Source: Frigoribacterium sp. Leaf415 | Lineage (GTDB): Bacteria > Actinomycetota > Actinomycetes > Actinomycetales > Microbacteriaceae | Direction of reading: 5' to 3' | DNA: 64,000 nt | NCBI RefSeq assembly: GCF_001424645.1 | Contig: NZ_LMQR01000001.1 | Span: 365,301-429,300 of the forward strand | Shown: positions 28,694 through 36,786 of the stretch, piece after piece | Position numbering within the stretch: position 1 is the first letter of the stretch | How the letters are laid out: the number at the start of each line of letters is the position of its first letter | Position numbers and translations under genes: made by a program | Notes under the pieces: model-generated | What the model was told of the DNA's origin: nothing | The model's database searches: none | What the model saw: only the letters and a program-made list of their open reading frames with translations

Positions 28694-29404
28694 ATGCGCA
28701 CCGACCCGCTCGCCCCGAAGCCCGCCTCCCCGTCCGAAGAACGGGTGGCCCGCCGTGTGCAGCGACGGTGGTGGGTGTTCAGTGCGCTCGGCGCCATCGG
28801 CGTCGTGCTGCTGCTCGGCATCGTGATCACGGCCCGGGCGGGCGTGATCGGCGTCGACGAGCGGTTCATGGGCGAACTGGTCGAGCACCGGAGCCCGTTC
28901 TGGGACGTCCCCTCGTTGATCTTCAACTCGATCGGCGCCGGGGTGGTCGGCGTCTTCGTCGTCCCGCTGGGCGTCACCGCGGTGTTCCTCTTGCGCCGTC
29001 GCCCGTGGGCCGCGCTCTACTGGATCGCCGCCTGCGCGGTCAGTGCCGGGGTCGTCCAGGTCGTCAAGCACACGTTCGGTCGTGCCCGGCCCGAGGACAT
29101 CCTCGTGGTCAGCGACTACGGTTCGTTCCCCTCGGGGCACACGTCCAACGCCGCGACGCTGGCCGTCGTGCTCGGGGTGATCCTGCGACGCGTCTGGGTG
29201 TGGGTCGCGGGTGTGGTCTACACGGTGCTGATGCTGCTCAGCCGCACGTACCTCGGCGCGCACTGGCTGACCGACACGATCGGCGGGCTCCTGATCGGCG
29301 CCGGGGTCGCGGTGGTGCTCTGGGCCCCGGTCGCGCACCGGTTGCTCGACGAGCAGGAGCGTGTGCGCGGTCGCGGCTGGATCTGGCAGGGGCGTCCGGC
29401 CTGA
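28694..29404 (+). CDS. PAP2-family phosphatase, membrane
   Basis: The 236-residue integral membrane phosphatase has the three PAP2 motifs: KHTFGRARP (motif 1), PSGHTSNAA with the catalytic His (motif 2) and SRTYLGAHWLTD with the nucleophilic His (motif 3). About six helices are visible. Family members dephosphorylate phosphatidic acid, undecaprenyl pyrophosphate or related lipids on the outer face. TACCGT (28682-28687) lies six bases before the ATG, so the mRNA is probably leaderless. Confidence 0.9.
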   Translation: MRTDPLAPKPASPSEERVARRVQRRWWVFSALGAIGVVLLLGIVITARAGVIGVDERFMGELVEHRSPFWDVPSLIFNSIGAGVVGVFVVPLGVTAVFLLRRRPWAALYWIAACAVSAGVVQVVKHTFGRARPEDILVVSDYGSFPSGHTSNAATLAVVLGVILRRVWVWVAGVVYTVLMLLSRTYLGAHWLTDTIGGLLIGAGVAVVLWAPVAHRLLDEQERVRGRGWIWQGRPA

Positions 29405-29519
29405 CGGCGTCGCACGCACGGTCGACCGCGGGCGAGTCCGTGCGAGGCGGGCGTGCGGCGTGGCCCGGTGTCGCCGAACTCGCCCGGACCGCGGCGCTCA
29501 GGATGCCTAGGCTGGCCGC

Positions 29520-31583
29520 ATGACGGACGCGCTCGAGCAGGCCAGGGCGGAGGCCGCGGCTGCGGTCGCCGCCGCCGAGAAGGCGAAGCAGGACGCGGAG
29601 GCGGCACTCGCGCGGGCAGAGCGGCTCGCGACCGAGGCGGCTGCGTCCGGGGCCGAGCAGGCGGAGGCCGGGAAGGCCGGGGCCGAGCAGGCCGGGGCCG
29701 AGCAGGCCGGGGCCGAGCAGGCCGGGGCCGAGCAGGCCGGGGCCGAGCAGGCCGGGGCCGAGCAGGCCGCCGCAGAGGCGGACGTCGCCGACGCCGCGGC
29801 CGATGCCGGGCTCACCGAACCCGAGCCGGTCGCGGGCACCCCGGTCGAGGGCCTCCCCACCCCGCCCGGTGGGCCGCTCGACGAGGCCGCGGTCGACGTG
29901 GTGCGCGCGGGCTACGGCTTCGACGGTCCCGCCCTCGAGCTCGGCGCCCTCGTGAACGGCGAGGCGCGGGTCGACGTGCCCGTGCGCATCCCGCTGGCGA
30001 TGCTGAACCGGCACGGCCTCGTGGCCGGGGCGACCGGTACGGGCAAGACCAAGACCCTGCAGGTGCTCGCCGAGCAGCTCTCGGCGGCCGGGGTGCCGGT
30101 GTTCGCGGCCGACGTCAAGGGCGACCTCTCGGGCATCGCGACGCCGGGCGAGGCGAACGAGAAGCTGCTCGCCCGCACGCGGGGCATCGGCCAGGACTGG
30201 TCGCCGCAGGCCGCGCCGACCGAGTACTTCGCCCTGGGTGGCAAGGGCACCGGCGTGCCGGTCCGCGCCACGGTCAGCGGTTTCGGGTCGCTGCTGCTCA
30301 GCAAGGTGCTCGGCCTCAACGACACGCAGGAGAGCAGCCTCGGCCTGGTGTTCCACTACGCCGAGCAGGCCGGTCTGCCGCTGCTCGACCTGGCCGACCT
30401 GCGGGCCGTGCTGACCTGGCTGACGAGCGACGAGGGCAAGGGCGAGCTCGAGGGACTCGGCGGGTTGAGCAAGCAGACCGTCGGGGTCATCCTGCGCGAG
30501 CTGATCACCTTCGCCGACCGCGGGGCCGACGCGTTCTTCGGCGAGCCCGAGATCGACACCGCCGAGTTCCTCCGCACGGCCGACGACGGTCGCGGCGTCG
30601 TGAGCCTGCTCGAGGTGCCCGGGGTGCACGACCAGCCGGCGCTGTTCTCGACCTTCCTGATGTGGCTGCTCGCCGACCTCTACAACGACCTGCCCGAGGT
30701 GGGCGACCTCGACAAGCCGAAGCTCGTCTTCTTCTTCGACGAGGCGCACCTTCTGTTCGAGGACGCGTCGAAGGAGTTCCTGGCCCAGATCACGCAGACC
30801 GTGCGGCTGATCCGGTCCAAGGGCGTCGGCATCGTCTTCGTGACGCAGACCCCCAAGGACGTCCCCGGCGAGGTGCTCGCCCAGCTCGGCTCACGCGTCC
30901 AGCACCAGCTGCGCGCCTTCACGCCCGACGACGCGAAGGCCCTGCGGGCGACGGTGTCGACGTACCCGACGAGCGACTACGACCTCGCCGAGGTGCTCAC
31001 CACCCTGGCCACCGGGGAGGCGGTGGTGACGGTCATGAACGAGAAGGGGGCTCCCAGCCCGGTCGCGTGGACGCGCCTCCGCGCCCCGCGCGGCTCGATG
31101 TCGCCGACCCCCGCCGACGTCATGACGGCCGCCGTCGCCGCCTCTCCGCTGACCGCCGCCTACGGGGCGTCGATCGACCGTGACTCGGCCCGCGAGATCC
31201 TGGCCCGCAAGCTCGAGGCGGCCGCGCTCGACCAGCGCGAGCGGACCGACGCCGCGGCTCGTCAGGCCACGATCGACGCCCAGCTGAAGGAGGCCGCGGC
31301 CCGCGAGAGGGCGGACGCGAAGGCCGTCACCGCCGCCGAACGCGAGCGGAAGGCCGCCCAGGCCGAGTACGAACGTCAGCAGAAGGAGTTCGAGCGGGCC
31401 GAGCGGGCGGCCGCGAAGGCCCGTGCCGGGCGTGGGGCGACGACCCGCGCCTCCTCGGGGTCCCGCTCGTCGCGGGCCGGGTCGACCGGGGGGTTGCTCG
31501 GCGAGGTCCTCGGGTCGAGCGCCGGCAAGGCGGTCGTTCGCGAGGTCGTCAAGGGTATCTTCGGCACACTGCGCCGGCGCTGA
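29520..31583 (+). CDS. HerA-like helicase/ATPase (DUF853 type) with a repeat-containing N-terminus
   Basis: This 687-residue ATPase has Walker A GATGTGKTKTLQ near residue 172, FFFDEAHLLFED as Walker B, and FVTQTPKDVPGEVLAQLGSR typical of the HerA/DUF853 family of DNA-translocating ATPases. The first 90 residues form an Ala/Glu coiled coil with six perfect AGAEQ repeats (residues 53-82), encoded by a 15-bp minisatellite. The C-terminal region is again a charged coiled coil, with TRASSGSRSS encoded by the dispersed motif. TAGGCT (29508-29513) is six bases before the ATG. The cellular substrate is unknown. Confidence 0.88.
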   Translation: MTDALEQARAEAAAAVAAAEKAKQDAEAALARAERLATEAAASGAEQAEAGKAGAEQAGAEQAGAEQAGAEQAGAEQAGAEQAAAEADVADAAADAGLTEPEPVAGTPVEGLPTPPGGPLDEAAVDVVRAGYGFDGPALELGALVNGEARVDVPVRIPLAMLNRHGLVAGATGTGKTKTLQVLAEQLSAAGVPVFAADVKGDLSGIATPGEANEKLLARTRGIGQDWSPQAAPTEYFALGGKGTGVPVRATVSGFGSLLLSKVLGLNDTQESSLGLVFHYAEQAGLPLLDLADLRAVLTWLTSDEGKGELEGLGGLSKQTVGVILRELITFADRGADAFFGEPEIDTAEFLRTADDGRGVVSLLEVPGVHDQPALFSTFLMWLLADLYNDLPEVGDLDKPKLVFFFDEAHLLFEDASKEFLAQITQTVRLIRSKGVGIVFVTQTPKDVPGEVLAQLGSRVQHQLRAFTPDDAKALRATVSTYPTSDYDLAEVLTTLATGEAVVTVMNEKGAPSPVAWTRLRAPRGSMSPTPADVMTAAVAASPLTAAYGASIDRDSAREILARKLEAAALDQRERTDAAARQATIDAQLKEAAARERADAKAVTAAERERKAAQAEYERQQKEFERAERAAAKARAGRGATTRASSGSRSSRAGSTGGLLGEVLGSSAGKAVVREVVKGIFGTLRRR
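29676..29765 (+). repeat. 15-bp minisatellite, six perfect copies, inside the HerA-like gene
   Basis: Six identical copies of GCCGGGGCCGAGCAG encode AGAEQ; a seventh, imperfect unit lies upstream at about 29646-29660. The 15-bp unit keeps the frame when copies are gained or lost. Confidence 0.95.
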
Positions 31584-31620
31584 TCCCCGAGCCGGCCGCG
31601 CCCGCGTCCGGCGTATGGGG

Positions 31621-32259
31621 TCAGGCGCCGCTGCCGAACGCCTGGAAGAGCAGCACGAGGGTGCCGGTCGCCAGGGCGAACAGGCTGCCCGCGACGGTGG
31701 CGCCGATCCACGGGCGGCTCTCGTACCAGTAGGGGCTGTCGGGGTAGGCCGCGAAGAACTCGCGGCGGGTCAGCGGGCGGGGCAGGACGGTCGTCGGGAT
31801 TCCGAGCGCGTCGACGACGGCGTCCACCGATGCCTCGGACCAGTAGGTGCCCCGCATGCGGAACAGGCGGCGTCCCTCGTCGTCGAGGGCGAGCAGCTGC
31901 GCGGCGGTCTCGGTCGAGTGGTCGCGGTAGGTGCGGACGAGCACGAGCGAGTCGATCTCGTCGCGGCGCAGTCGCACGAAGCCGGGCAGCCAGCCGCGCT
32001 TGACGAACTCGGTGCGGGTGACGGCCGCGTACGACAGGCGGTAGCGCCAGTACATGAGCAGTCCCATGACGACGACGCCGCCGGTGACGGCCAGCACGCC
32101 GGACTGGTGGCCGGTCGGCAGGGTGAGCCAGAGCACCGCGACCAGCACGGGGGAGAGGCTCAAGACGCCGGTGAGCGTGGCGCCCCGGGCGAGTTCTCGC
32201 CGCGGCCGCACGGTGACGGTGCCGCGCTCGGTCGGCATCGCCGCGTCGGTCGTGCTCAT
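31621..32259 (-). CDS. membrane protein of unknown function, PH-like
   Basis: The 212-residue protein has two adjacent transmembrane helices (about residues 27-70) and a C-terminal helix (about 188-208). Between them lies a soluble stretch (AVTRTEFVKRGWLPGFVRLRRDEIDSL) resembling a PH-like or bPH2 fold. ATG 32259 is chosen with a GGGGGAC box; the open frame continues upstream only as a shadow of the S4 gene. A TACGCT box on the minus strand near 32335-32340 could be the promoter. It is convergent with the HerA-like gene. The function is not recognised. Confidence 0.7.
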   Translation of the reverse strand: MSTTDAAMPTERGTVTVRPRRELARGATLTGVLSLSPVLVAVLWLTLPTGHQSGVLAVTGGVVVMGLLMYWRYRLSYAAVTRTEFVKRGWLPGFVRLRRDEIDSLVLVRTYRDHSTETAAQLLALDDEGRRLFRMRGTYWSEASVDAVVDALGIPTTVLPRPLTRREFFAAYPDSPYWYESRPWIGATVAGSLFALATGTLVLLFQAFGSGA

Positions 32260-32417
32260 GTCGTCCCCCAGGGTTCGGCGTGACCCCGAGTCCCCCGACC
32301 CGAGGCTGCTGCTGTCGGGGCAGCGCCGTGCCCTCAGCGTAGACGATGCGTTCGCACAGATACCGGACCGGTCCACCCCAGTGCGGGGAGCCCGCGATCG
32401 GGGGAGTCGAGCGGGTG

Positions 32418-32798
32418 TCAGCTCTCGGCGCGGTCCCGGAGGCGCTCGATCTCGCGGCGATCGCGCTTGGTCGGGCGCCCGGCGCCGCGGTCGCGGACCG
32501 GTACGGCGGCGACCTCTTCGCGCGGGGGTGGCGGGGGAGTGAGGTCGGTCAGGGCCTCGGCCGCGGCCGGTGCGCCGACGCGTTTCACGAGGCAGGTCTT
32601 GACGAGGACGATGCGCTCGAAGCCCGCGATGCGTGCTCGGACCTCGTCGCCGGGGCGGACGGCCTGGGCGGCCTTGACGCGCTCGCCGTTGACCCGCACG
32701 TGACCGGCGCGGCAGGCGGCGTTGGCGGCCGAGCGGGTCTTGTAGAGCCGGACGGCCCAGAGCCAGGCGTCGACGCGGGCGGACGTGAGGGGCGGCAT
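32418..32798 (-). CDS. S4-domain RNA-binding protein, Hsp15-like
   Basis: The 126-residue protein begins with an S4 RNA-binding domain (residues about 8-65; VDAWLWAVRLYKTRSAANAACRAG, VRVNGERVK, VRPGDEVR) and a basic tail (GRPTKRDRREIERLRDR), like heat-shock protein 15 (HslR), which binds 50S subunits carrying nascent chains. TAGCAT (minus strand, 32805-32810) lies exactly six bases before the ATG, so the mRNA is probably leaderless. Confidence 0.9.
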   Translation of the reverse strand: MPPLTSARVDAWLWAVRLYKTRSAANAACRAGHVRVNGERVKAAQAVRPGDEVRARIAGFERIVLVKTCLVKRVGAPAAAEALTDLTPPPPPREEVAAVPVRDRGAGRPTKRDRREIERLRDRAES

Positions 32799-32848
32799 GC
32801 GTCGATGCTACGGGTGGCCGCCGACGTCGACGACCGCGGGTGCCGGTC

Positions 32849-33373
32849 TCAGAGGTCGTCGGCGGCGACGCGCACCGGGGTGCCACCGGTCACGCGCACG
32901 AGCTCGTCGAACGTGGTGGCGAAGACCGTGTTGGCGGTGCCGGCGCTCGCCCAGAGCACGTCGTGTGACTGCAGTGCGGTGTCGACGAGGGTCCGCACCG
33001 GGCTGGGGTGGCCGACCGGGGCGACGCCGCCGATCACCTGGCCGGTGGCGCGCTTCACCTGGTCGGCGTTCGCCCGCATGATCGGGCCGCGGCCGAGCGC
33101 CGATGCCACGAGCTCGGTGTCGACGCGGTGCGCGCCGCTGGTGAGCACGAGCAGGGCCTCGTCCCCGGTGCGGAACACCAGGCTGCTGGCGATGGCGCCC
33201 ACGTCGCAGCCGAGGGCGGCGGCGGCCTGGGCGGCGGTGTGGGTGGACTCGTCGAACTCGCGGACCTCGCCTTCGGCGCCGGCGGCGCGGAGGGCGGCGA
33301 CGACGGTGCGGGCGCGCGGCGGCAGGGCGGCGGCGTCGAGGTGCTCCGAGGAGGGGCGGTGCGCGTCGGTCAT
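32849..33373 (-). CDS. YbaK/EbsC-type aminoacyl-tRNA deacylase
   Basis: The 174-residue protein matches the YbaK/ProX-like editing domain: VFRTGDEALLVLTSGAHRVD, KRATGQVIGGVAPVGHPSPV and DVLWASAGTANTVFATTFDEL. Such proteins hydrolyse mischarged tRNAs (for example Cys-tRNA-Pro) in trans. ATG 33373 is chosen because TACCGT (minus strand, 33380-33385) is six bases upstream; the frame is open to 33547 without similarity. It is divergent from tRNA-Ser. Confidence 0.9.
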   Translation of the reverse strand: MTDAHRPSSEHLDAAALPPRARTVVAALRAAGAEGEVREFDESTHTAAQAAAALGCDVGAIASSLVFRTGDEALLVLTSGAHRVDTELVASALGRGPIMRANADQVKRATGQVIGGVAPVGHPSPVRTLVDTALQSHDVLWASAGTANTVFATTFDELVRVTGGTPVRVAADDL

Positions 33374-33493
33374 GCCCTGACGGTAGCCATGAGGGAGCCT
33401 CAAGCTCAGCAGCGACACGGGGGCGTCCGCCGGGCCCCGTGGAGTCCGGTACGCTGGTCTCGGTCGTGCGCCGGTTCGCCGTGTGCCCGCCCT

Positions 33494-33578
33494 GGAGGAT
33501 TCGCCTAGTGGCCTATGGCGCACGCTTGGAAAGCGTGTTGGGTGCAAGCCCTCAGGGGTTCGAATCCCCTATCCTCCG
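33494..33578 (+). tRNA. tRNA-Ser (anticodon GGA)
   Basis: The acceptor stem GGAGGAT (33494-33500) pairs with ATCCTCC (33571-33577). The anticodon stem CACGC/GCGTG encloses loop TTGGAAA with anticodon GGA at 33528-33530. The long variable arm (TTGGGTGCAAGCCCTC) is typical of serine tRNAs, and the T-arm is GGGGTTCGAATCCCC. CCA is not encoded. The lower-GC island starts just downstream. Confidence 0.97.
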
Positions 33579-33583
33579 CATCG

Positions 33584-33615
33584 AAATGGCTCTTCCCTTC
33601 GGGAAGGGCCATTTC
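33584..33615 (+). terminator. hairpin after tRNA-Ser
   Basis: AAATGGC...CTTCCC (from about 33584) folds over a TTCG loop with GGGAAG...GCCATTT (to about 33614), followed by TCTCGCTCTG. It is a strong stem directly behind the tRNA. Confidence 0.75.
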
Positions 33616-34134
33616 TCGCTCTGTGTTCTTCTGGCGCCTTCCGGGTGCGTGCGGCGTCGCCGCGGGCGGCAGGAGTGACTTCGGGCGCGGTGGATCGTCG
33701 ACGTCGATACGGCCGCAGCCTCGGCAGAGGCCCGACATGACGTCGCTCGCCGATGAGGGCGTCGCTCGCCGATGAGGGCGGCGCTCGCCGGCGCAGAGTG
33801 CCGCTGGTGAGCTGTCCGGCGTCGAACACGACCGACGCGCGGCCACCCCGACCGCGACCGCGACCGATCAGACGGCGAGGCGCTCGACGTTGTTCGAGCC
33901 AGCCCATGGCGCCTTCCCGTGCTGACGGAGGCACCACCAGGAGACATATCCACGAGCCCCTTCGTCAGGGGAATGCCTCTCCCGTTCTCGAGACCAGAAG
34001 GTGGCGCGACAGCCGGTCGTTCATCGGGACACCTGCTCAAGCTGCCCTTGGCTGGTTAAAGTCAACTGGCGCCTGGCCTGCGGATTCGCGTATGCCTGTC
34101 CCGCAAAAATGCCCGGTAAAGGGGGCCTGAACGC
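33616..34134. other. non-coding or degraded segment between tRNA-Ser and the recombinase
   Basis: Short overlapping frames on both strands show no family similarity. The segment contains the 19-bp tandem repeat listed separately and, at 34111-34125, CCCGGTAAAGGGGGC next to the recombinase, which faintly resembles the cassette-boundary motif. It is probably decayed DNA at the left edge of the island. Confidence 0.4.
33742..33792. repeat. 19-bp tandem repeat
   Basis: Two identical units of GTCGCTCGCCGATGAGGGC (33742-33760 and 33761-33779) are followed by a partial third (GGCGCTCGCCGG). Confidence 0.9.
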
Positions 34135-34146
34135 TACAGTCATCAG

Positions 34147-34716
34147 ATGCTCATCGGATACGCCCGCGTCTCGACCTCTGGACAAGATCTCGCAGCACAA
34201 CGTGACGGTCTCGCAGCACTCGGTGTTGACGATCAACACGTGCATGTTGACCACGGCCTATCGGGCACGACTCGAGCCCGGCCCGGCCTTCGCGAGGCCC
34301 TAGCGGCGTGCCGCACGGGCGACGTACTCGTCGTCACGAAGCTCGACCGCCTTGCTCGATCGCTGCGGGACGCGACCGACATCGCGGACGAGCTGACCAA
34401 GAAGGGTGTCGCGCTCAATCTTGGGGGAGCGGTCTACGACCCCACCGACCCGGTCGGCCGGCTGCTGTTCAACGTCCTCGGCATGGTCGCCGAGTTCGAG
34501 GCCGACCTCATCCGTGCCCGCACCCGGGAGGGCATGACGATCGCCAAGGCCGCCGGCAAGCTCCGAGGTAGAAAGCCCAAGCTCACCCCCTCGCAGGAGA
34601 AGCACCTCGTGCAACTGCACCGCACCGGTGCCCACACCACGAGCGAGATCGCCGAGCTGTTCGGCGTCGCCCGGTCGACGGTCTACCGTGCGATCCAACG
34701 AGGGGAGCAATCATGA
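34147..34716 (+). CDS. small serine recombinase (resolvase/invertase family)
   Basis: The 189-residue site-specific recombinase has the catalytic Ser9 in YARVSTSGQD, VVTKLDRLARSLRD and GMVAEFEADLIRARTREG of the resolvase core, and a C-terminal helix-turn-helix (TTSEIAELFGVARSTVYRAIQRG) that binds the site. Its length is normal for the resolvase/invertase class, so it is probably intact. TACAGT (34135-34140) lies six bases before the ATG. It overlaps the next gene by ATGA. Lying between tRNA-Ser and an array of small genes bounded by a repeated motif, it is the obvious candidate for moving those genes, though the chemistry is unproven. Confidence 0.93.
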   Translation: MLIGYARVSTSGQDLAAQRDGLAALGVDDQHVHVDHGLSGTTRARPGLREALAACRTGDVLVVTKLDRLARSLRDATDIADELTKKGVALNLGGAVYDPTDPVGRLLFNVLGMVAEFEADLIRARTREGMTIAKAAGKLRGRKPKLTPSQEKHLVQLHRTGAHTTSEIAELFGVARSTVYRAIQRGEQS

Positions 34717-35108
34717 ATGAGTATCGAGGCCGGGCTGATTCCGACTTAGTGCATGTCGAGCTGACGGACTACGAGCGGCAAGTGCTGAAGCAAGGGCTCT
34801 TCCAATGGGGTGGTCCTGCGAGTCTGAAAGACGCGATGGCCATCGCGATGGGTTTCGCGAGCAAGGCCGACTTCTTCGCTGTAGCCAAGGAGCTAGAGGC
34901 TCGTCTGGAGCAGCAGGCTCCATTGCGCCGGATTGACTGGAAACGGGTTCTCCTCGCCACAGAGATCGTGTTCATGTCTGATGTCGTGGGCGCCGGCTAC
35001 GAGTGGGAGACGGTCACCGGCTTGGACGATGGCGAAACCCTCCGCACCCTCCGCGGCCTTCAAGTCCGCCTCATCAACGCCTATGCCGTACCTAGCTGGA
35101 CGGCCTAA
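34713..35108 (+). CDS. hypothetical protein coupled to the serine recombinase
   Basis: This 131-residue soluble protein is not recognised. It starts by ATGA overlap with the recombinase, so it is co-translated and may be functionally linked. It is rich in charged residues with helical stretches (LTDYERQVLKQGLF, MGFASKADFFAVAKELEARLEQQ) and a conserved-looking centre IDWKRVLLATEIVFMSDVVGAGYEWETVTG. The stop codon lies two bases before boundary site A. It could be an accessory factor for recombination or simply the first cargo gene. Confidence 0.7.
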   Translation: MNEYRGRADSDLVHVELTDYERQVLKQGLFQWGGPASLKDAMAIAMGFASKADFFAVAKELEARLEQQAPLRRIDWKRVLLATEIVFMSDVVGAGYEWETVTGLDDGETLRTLRGLQVRLINAYAVPSWTA

Positions 35109-35110
35109 CC

Positions 35111-35124
35111 CCAGTAGGGGATCG
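35111..35124 (+). repeat. cassette-boundary site A
   Basis: CCAGTAGGGGATCG with TAGGGGAT core, two bases after the stop of the recombinase-linked gene. Confidence 0.7.
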
Positions 35125-35169
35125 GCTACCGGGAGGCCGCCGGGCTGCCGCGGCGCAAGTCGCAGCGGC

Positions 35170-35568
35170 CTACGTGAAAAGCGCGAGGGGCAGCGACACC
35201 ACGAAACAGAAGGGCGGCACGATCGCGATGCCGCCACAGACGGCGGCCCACCGGCCGGCGTGGCCGCCTAGCGCTCCGGCGATGAGTGCGAGCACTACGG
35301 AGGCGATCAGGAGGAATGGCACGGCAAACCACAAGATAGAGGTCCATTCTGCGGCGGAGAACCAGAGCCACGAACCCTCGGCGCAGGCGGTGACGAAGCA
35401 GACGAAGAGGGTCATCGGGGCGAGCAATCGAGCCCGACCGGTCGGCTCGGTATCGGCGGCGGGGCCTTGACTCGACCAGGCAGACGGGTTCGCGAGGGAG
35501 TCACGGTGGGGCAGCGCTGCCACCTCCGCCTCAGCCCGGCGGAGCAGTTCGCGGTCGACCTCGTTCAT
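35170..35568 (-). CDS. hypothetical membrane protein, 3 helices
   Basis: The 132-residue protein has a hydrophilic N-terminus (about 45 residues) followed by three hydrophobic helices (about 48-65, 75-98 and 102-130). No family is recognised. TAGGGT on the minus strand (35575-35580) lies six bases before the ATG, so it carries its own promoter. It occupies the interval between boundary sites A and B, pointing against their orientation. Confidence 0.65.
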   Translation of the reverse strand: MNEVDRELLRRAEAEVAALPHRDSLANPSAWSSQGPAADTEPTGRARLLAPMTLFVCFVTACAEGSWLWFSAAEWTSILWFAVPFLLIASVVLALIAGALGGHAGRWAAVCGGIAIVPPFCFVVSLPLALFT

Positions 35569-35657
35569 GCCCTGACCCTAGCGCCGGCGTGGCCGCCGGC
35601 CGCGCTAGCACCCTCGAATTTGCCTTGCATCATCAACGACTCGAGTCATGAGCGTGT

Positions 35658-35672
35658 CCCGGTAGACGATCG
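35658..35672 (+). repeat. cassette-boundary site B
   Basis: CCCGGTAGACGATCG; it ends four bases before the last codon of the minus-strand gene that follows. Confidence 0.75.
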
Positions 35673-35675
35673 TCA

Positions 35676-36377
35676 TCAGGCCACGCGGTCGAGGCGCTCG
35701 TTCCTTTTCTTCAGGCGCTGCGCTTGCCGTGCGCGATACCGGATCACGCTGGGGAGCCGGACTGTCAGCGTGATCATTGAACCGACGATCACCATCGCGA
35801 TCAGACCGAGGGTGAGGAAGGTCGTCTTGACCCACAGTTCTGTCCAAGTCATGGGCCAGAAGCTCATGCGGAGTAGGGGTGATTCGGTTGCGATCCCGAG
35901 TGCATGAGTCGCAGCCAAGGCGCTGCCTAGGAGCGTGCCGATAAGTATCGCGCCGATGATACCCACGAGGGTGTTGCCGAACCAGGTGGCGAGGTTCGTG
36001 GTCGATGCTCGCCCGTGTCGTCGTATCTCGCGTTGGAGCTGTGCCTCAAACTGCAGGATCGCGTCGGCGGGGTCGATCAGGGAGGCTGAAAAGGTCTTTG
36101 GAACGAACAGGAGCCTGAGCAACCGGTCATGCTCTGGTTCGCCCGGCTTTTGGGTCCGGGCCATCCAGACGGCGAAGGCTTGTTTCTCTGCTGAGGTGGC
36201 AAGGCCGGGCACGAGAAGCCCCCACCGTCCTGCCTGGTCCAGCTGTCCCATAGCCCTGTGTAGGCTCGCGAGTTCCGCGCGGGCAGGGAGGTTGCCGGGG
36301 TCACGGTGCAGCCGCTGCCGTAGCTGGCCTCGAACACGCTTCACTGCGGCGCGTTCAGCTGGGTCGAGTGCATCCAC
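35676..36377 (-). CDS. hypothetical membrane protein
   Basis: The 233-residue protein begins with a charged helical region (AERAAVKRVRGQLRQRLHRD, ASLHRAMGQLDQAGRWG), suggestive of a short TPR-like segment. It is followed by two transmembrane helices (about residues 135-165 and 180-215) and a very basic tail. No family is recognised. GTG 36377 is chosen because CAAGAT on the minus strand (36384-36389) is six bases upstream; the frame continues through boundary site C, whose translation (IPYRALS) is not likely to be protein. It lies between sites B and C. Confidence 0.6.
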   Translation of the reverse strand: MDALDPAERAAVKRVRGQLRQRLHRDPGNLPARAELASLHRAMGQLDQAGRWGLLVPGLATSAEKQAFAVWMARTQKPGEPEHDRLLRLLFVPKTFSASLIDPADAILQFEAQLQREIRRHGRASTTNLATWFGNTLVGIIGAILIGTLLGSALAATHALGIATESPLLRMSFWPMTWTELWVKTTFLTLGLIAMVIVGSMITLTVRLPSVIRYRARQAQRLKKRNERLDRVA

Positions 36378-36415
36378 GTCGTGATCTTGGCAGACGACCG
36401 ATGTTCTCGAGAGCG

Positions 36416-36430
36416 CCCGATAGGGGATCG
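36416..36430 (+). repeat. cassette-boundary site C
   Basis: CCCGATAGGGGATCG, an exact match to the consensus, between two divergent small genes and followed by TCTGCCGGGG. Confidence 0.8.
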
Positions 36431-36466
36431 TCTGCCGGGGCAAGGTCCCTTAACTAGCCTGAGCGC

Positions 36467-36682
36467 ATGAGAAGTGTCGGCAGGTTGAAATGGCTCGGGG
36501 TCGTTGTGTCGGTTCTAAGCCTGGTTTTGGCAATGTTGTGCTTTGCGTTAGCGGACGGCGACGGGGCCGTTATTTTCACCGGCGTGCTCGCCGCCGCGTC
36601 AGGTCTACTCGGGCTCGCGACGTTCATCCTGAGTAGAAAACGCAGATCGCCCTCTGGCGGCATGGATGAAACCGCCCGATAG
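36467..36682 (+). CDS. small membrane protein, 2 helices
   Basis: The 71-residue protein consists of two transmembrane helices (about residues 8-28 and 34-54) and a basic tail ending in DETAR. No family is recognised. TAGCCT (36455-36460) lies six bases before the ATG. Its stop codon TAG (36680-36682) is part of boundary site D, so the site ends the gene. It occupies the C-D interval. Confidence 0.65.
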   Translation: MRSVGRLKWLGVVVSVLSLVLAMLCFALADGDGAVIFTGVLAAASGLLGLATFILSRKRRSPSGGMDETAR

Positions 36683-36725
36683 ACGATGCTTCACCGAGAT
36701 GCGTTTCGGACTGACCCATCAAGAC
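36675..36725 (+). repeat. cassette-boundary site D, extended form
   Basis: CCCGATAGACGATGC (36675-36689) begins a 51-bp segment that matches site K without gaps at 38 of 51 positions, including GTTTCGGA and ATC(A/G)AGAC. Confidence 0.75.
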
Positions 36726-36770
36726 GGTCAGGTCAGCGCAGCTCGAGAAAACGGTCGACGTGCGGCAGCG

Positions 36771-36785
36771 TCCGATGGTTGATCG
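36771..36785 (+). repeat. cassette-boundary site E, weaker copy
   Basis: TCCGATGGTTGATCG, followed by GCTACTGCA as in site A (GCTACCGGG). The D-E interval of 96 bp has no gene. The adjacent CTA supplies the stop of the minus-strand gene. Confidence 0.55.
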
Positions 36786-36786
36786 G

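Noticed and set aside
33616..34134. Protein genes on either strand between the tRNA and the recombinase
   Set aside because: Several overlapping frames of 70-160 codons exist but none has a good start signal or recognisable sequence.
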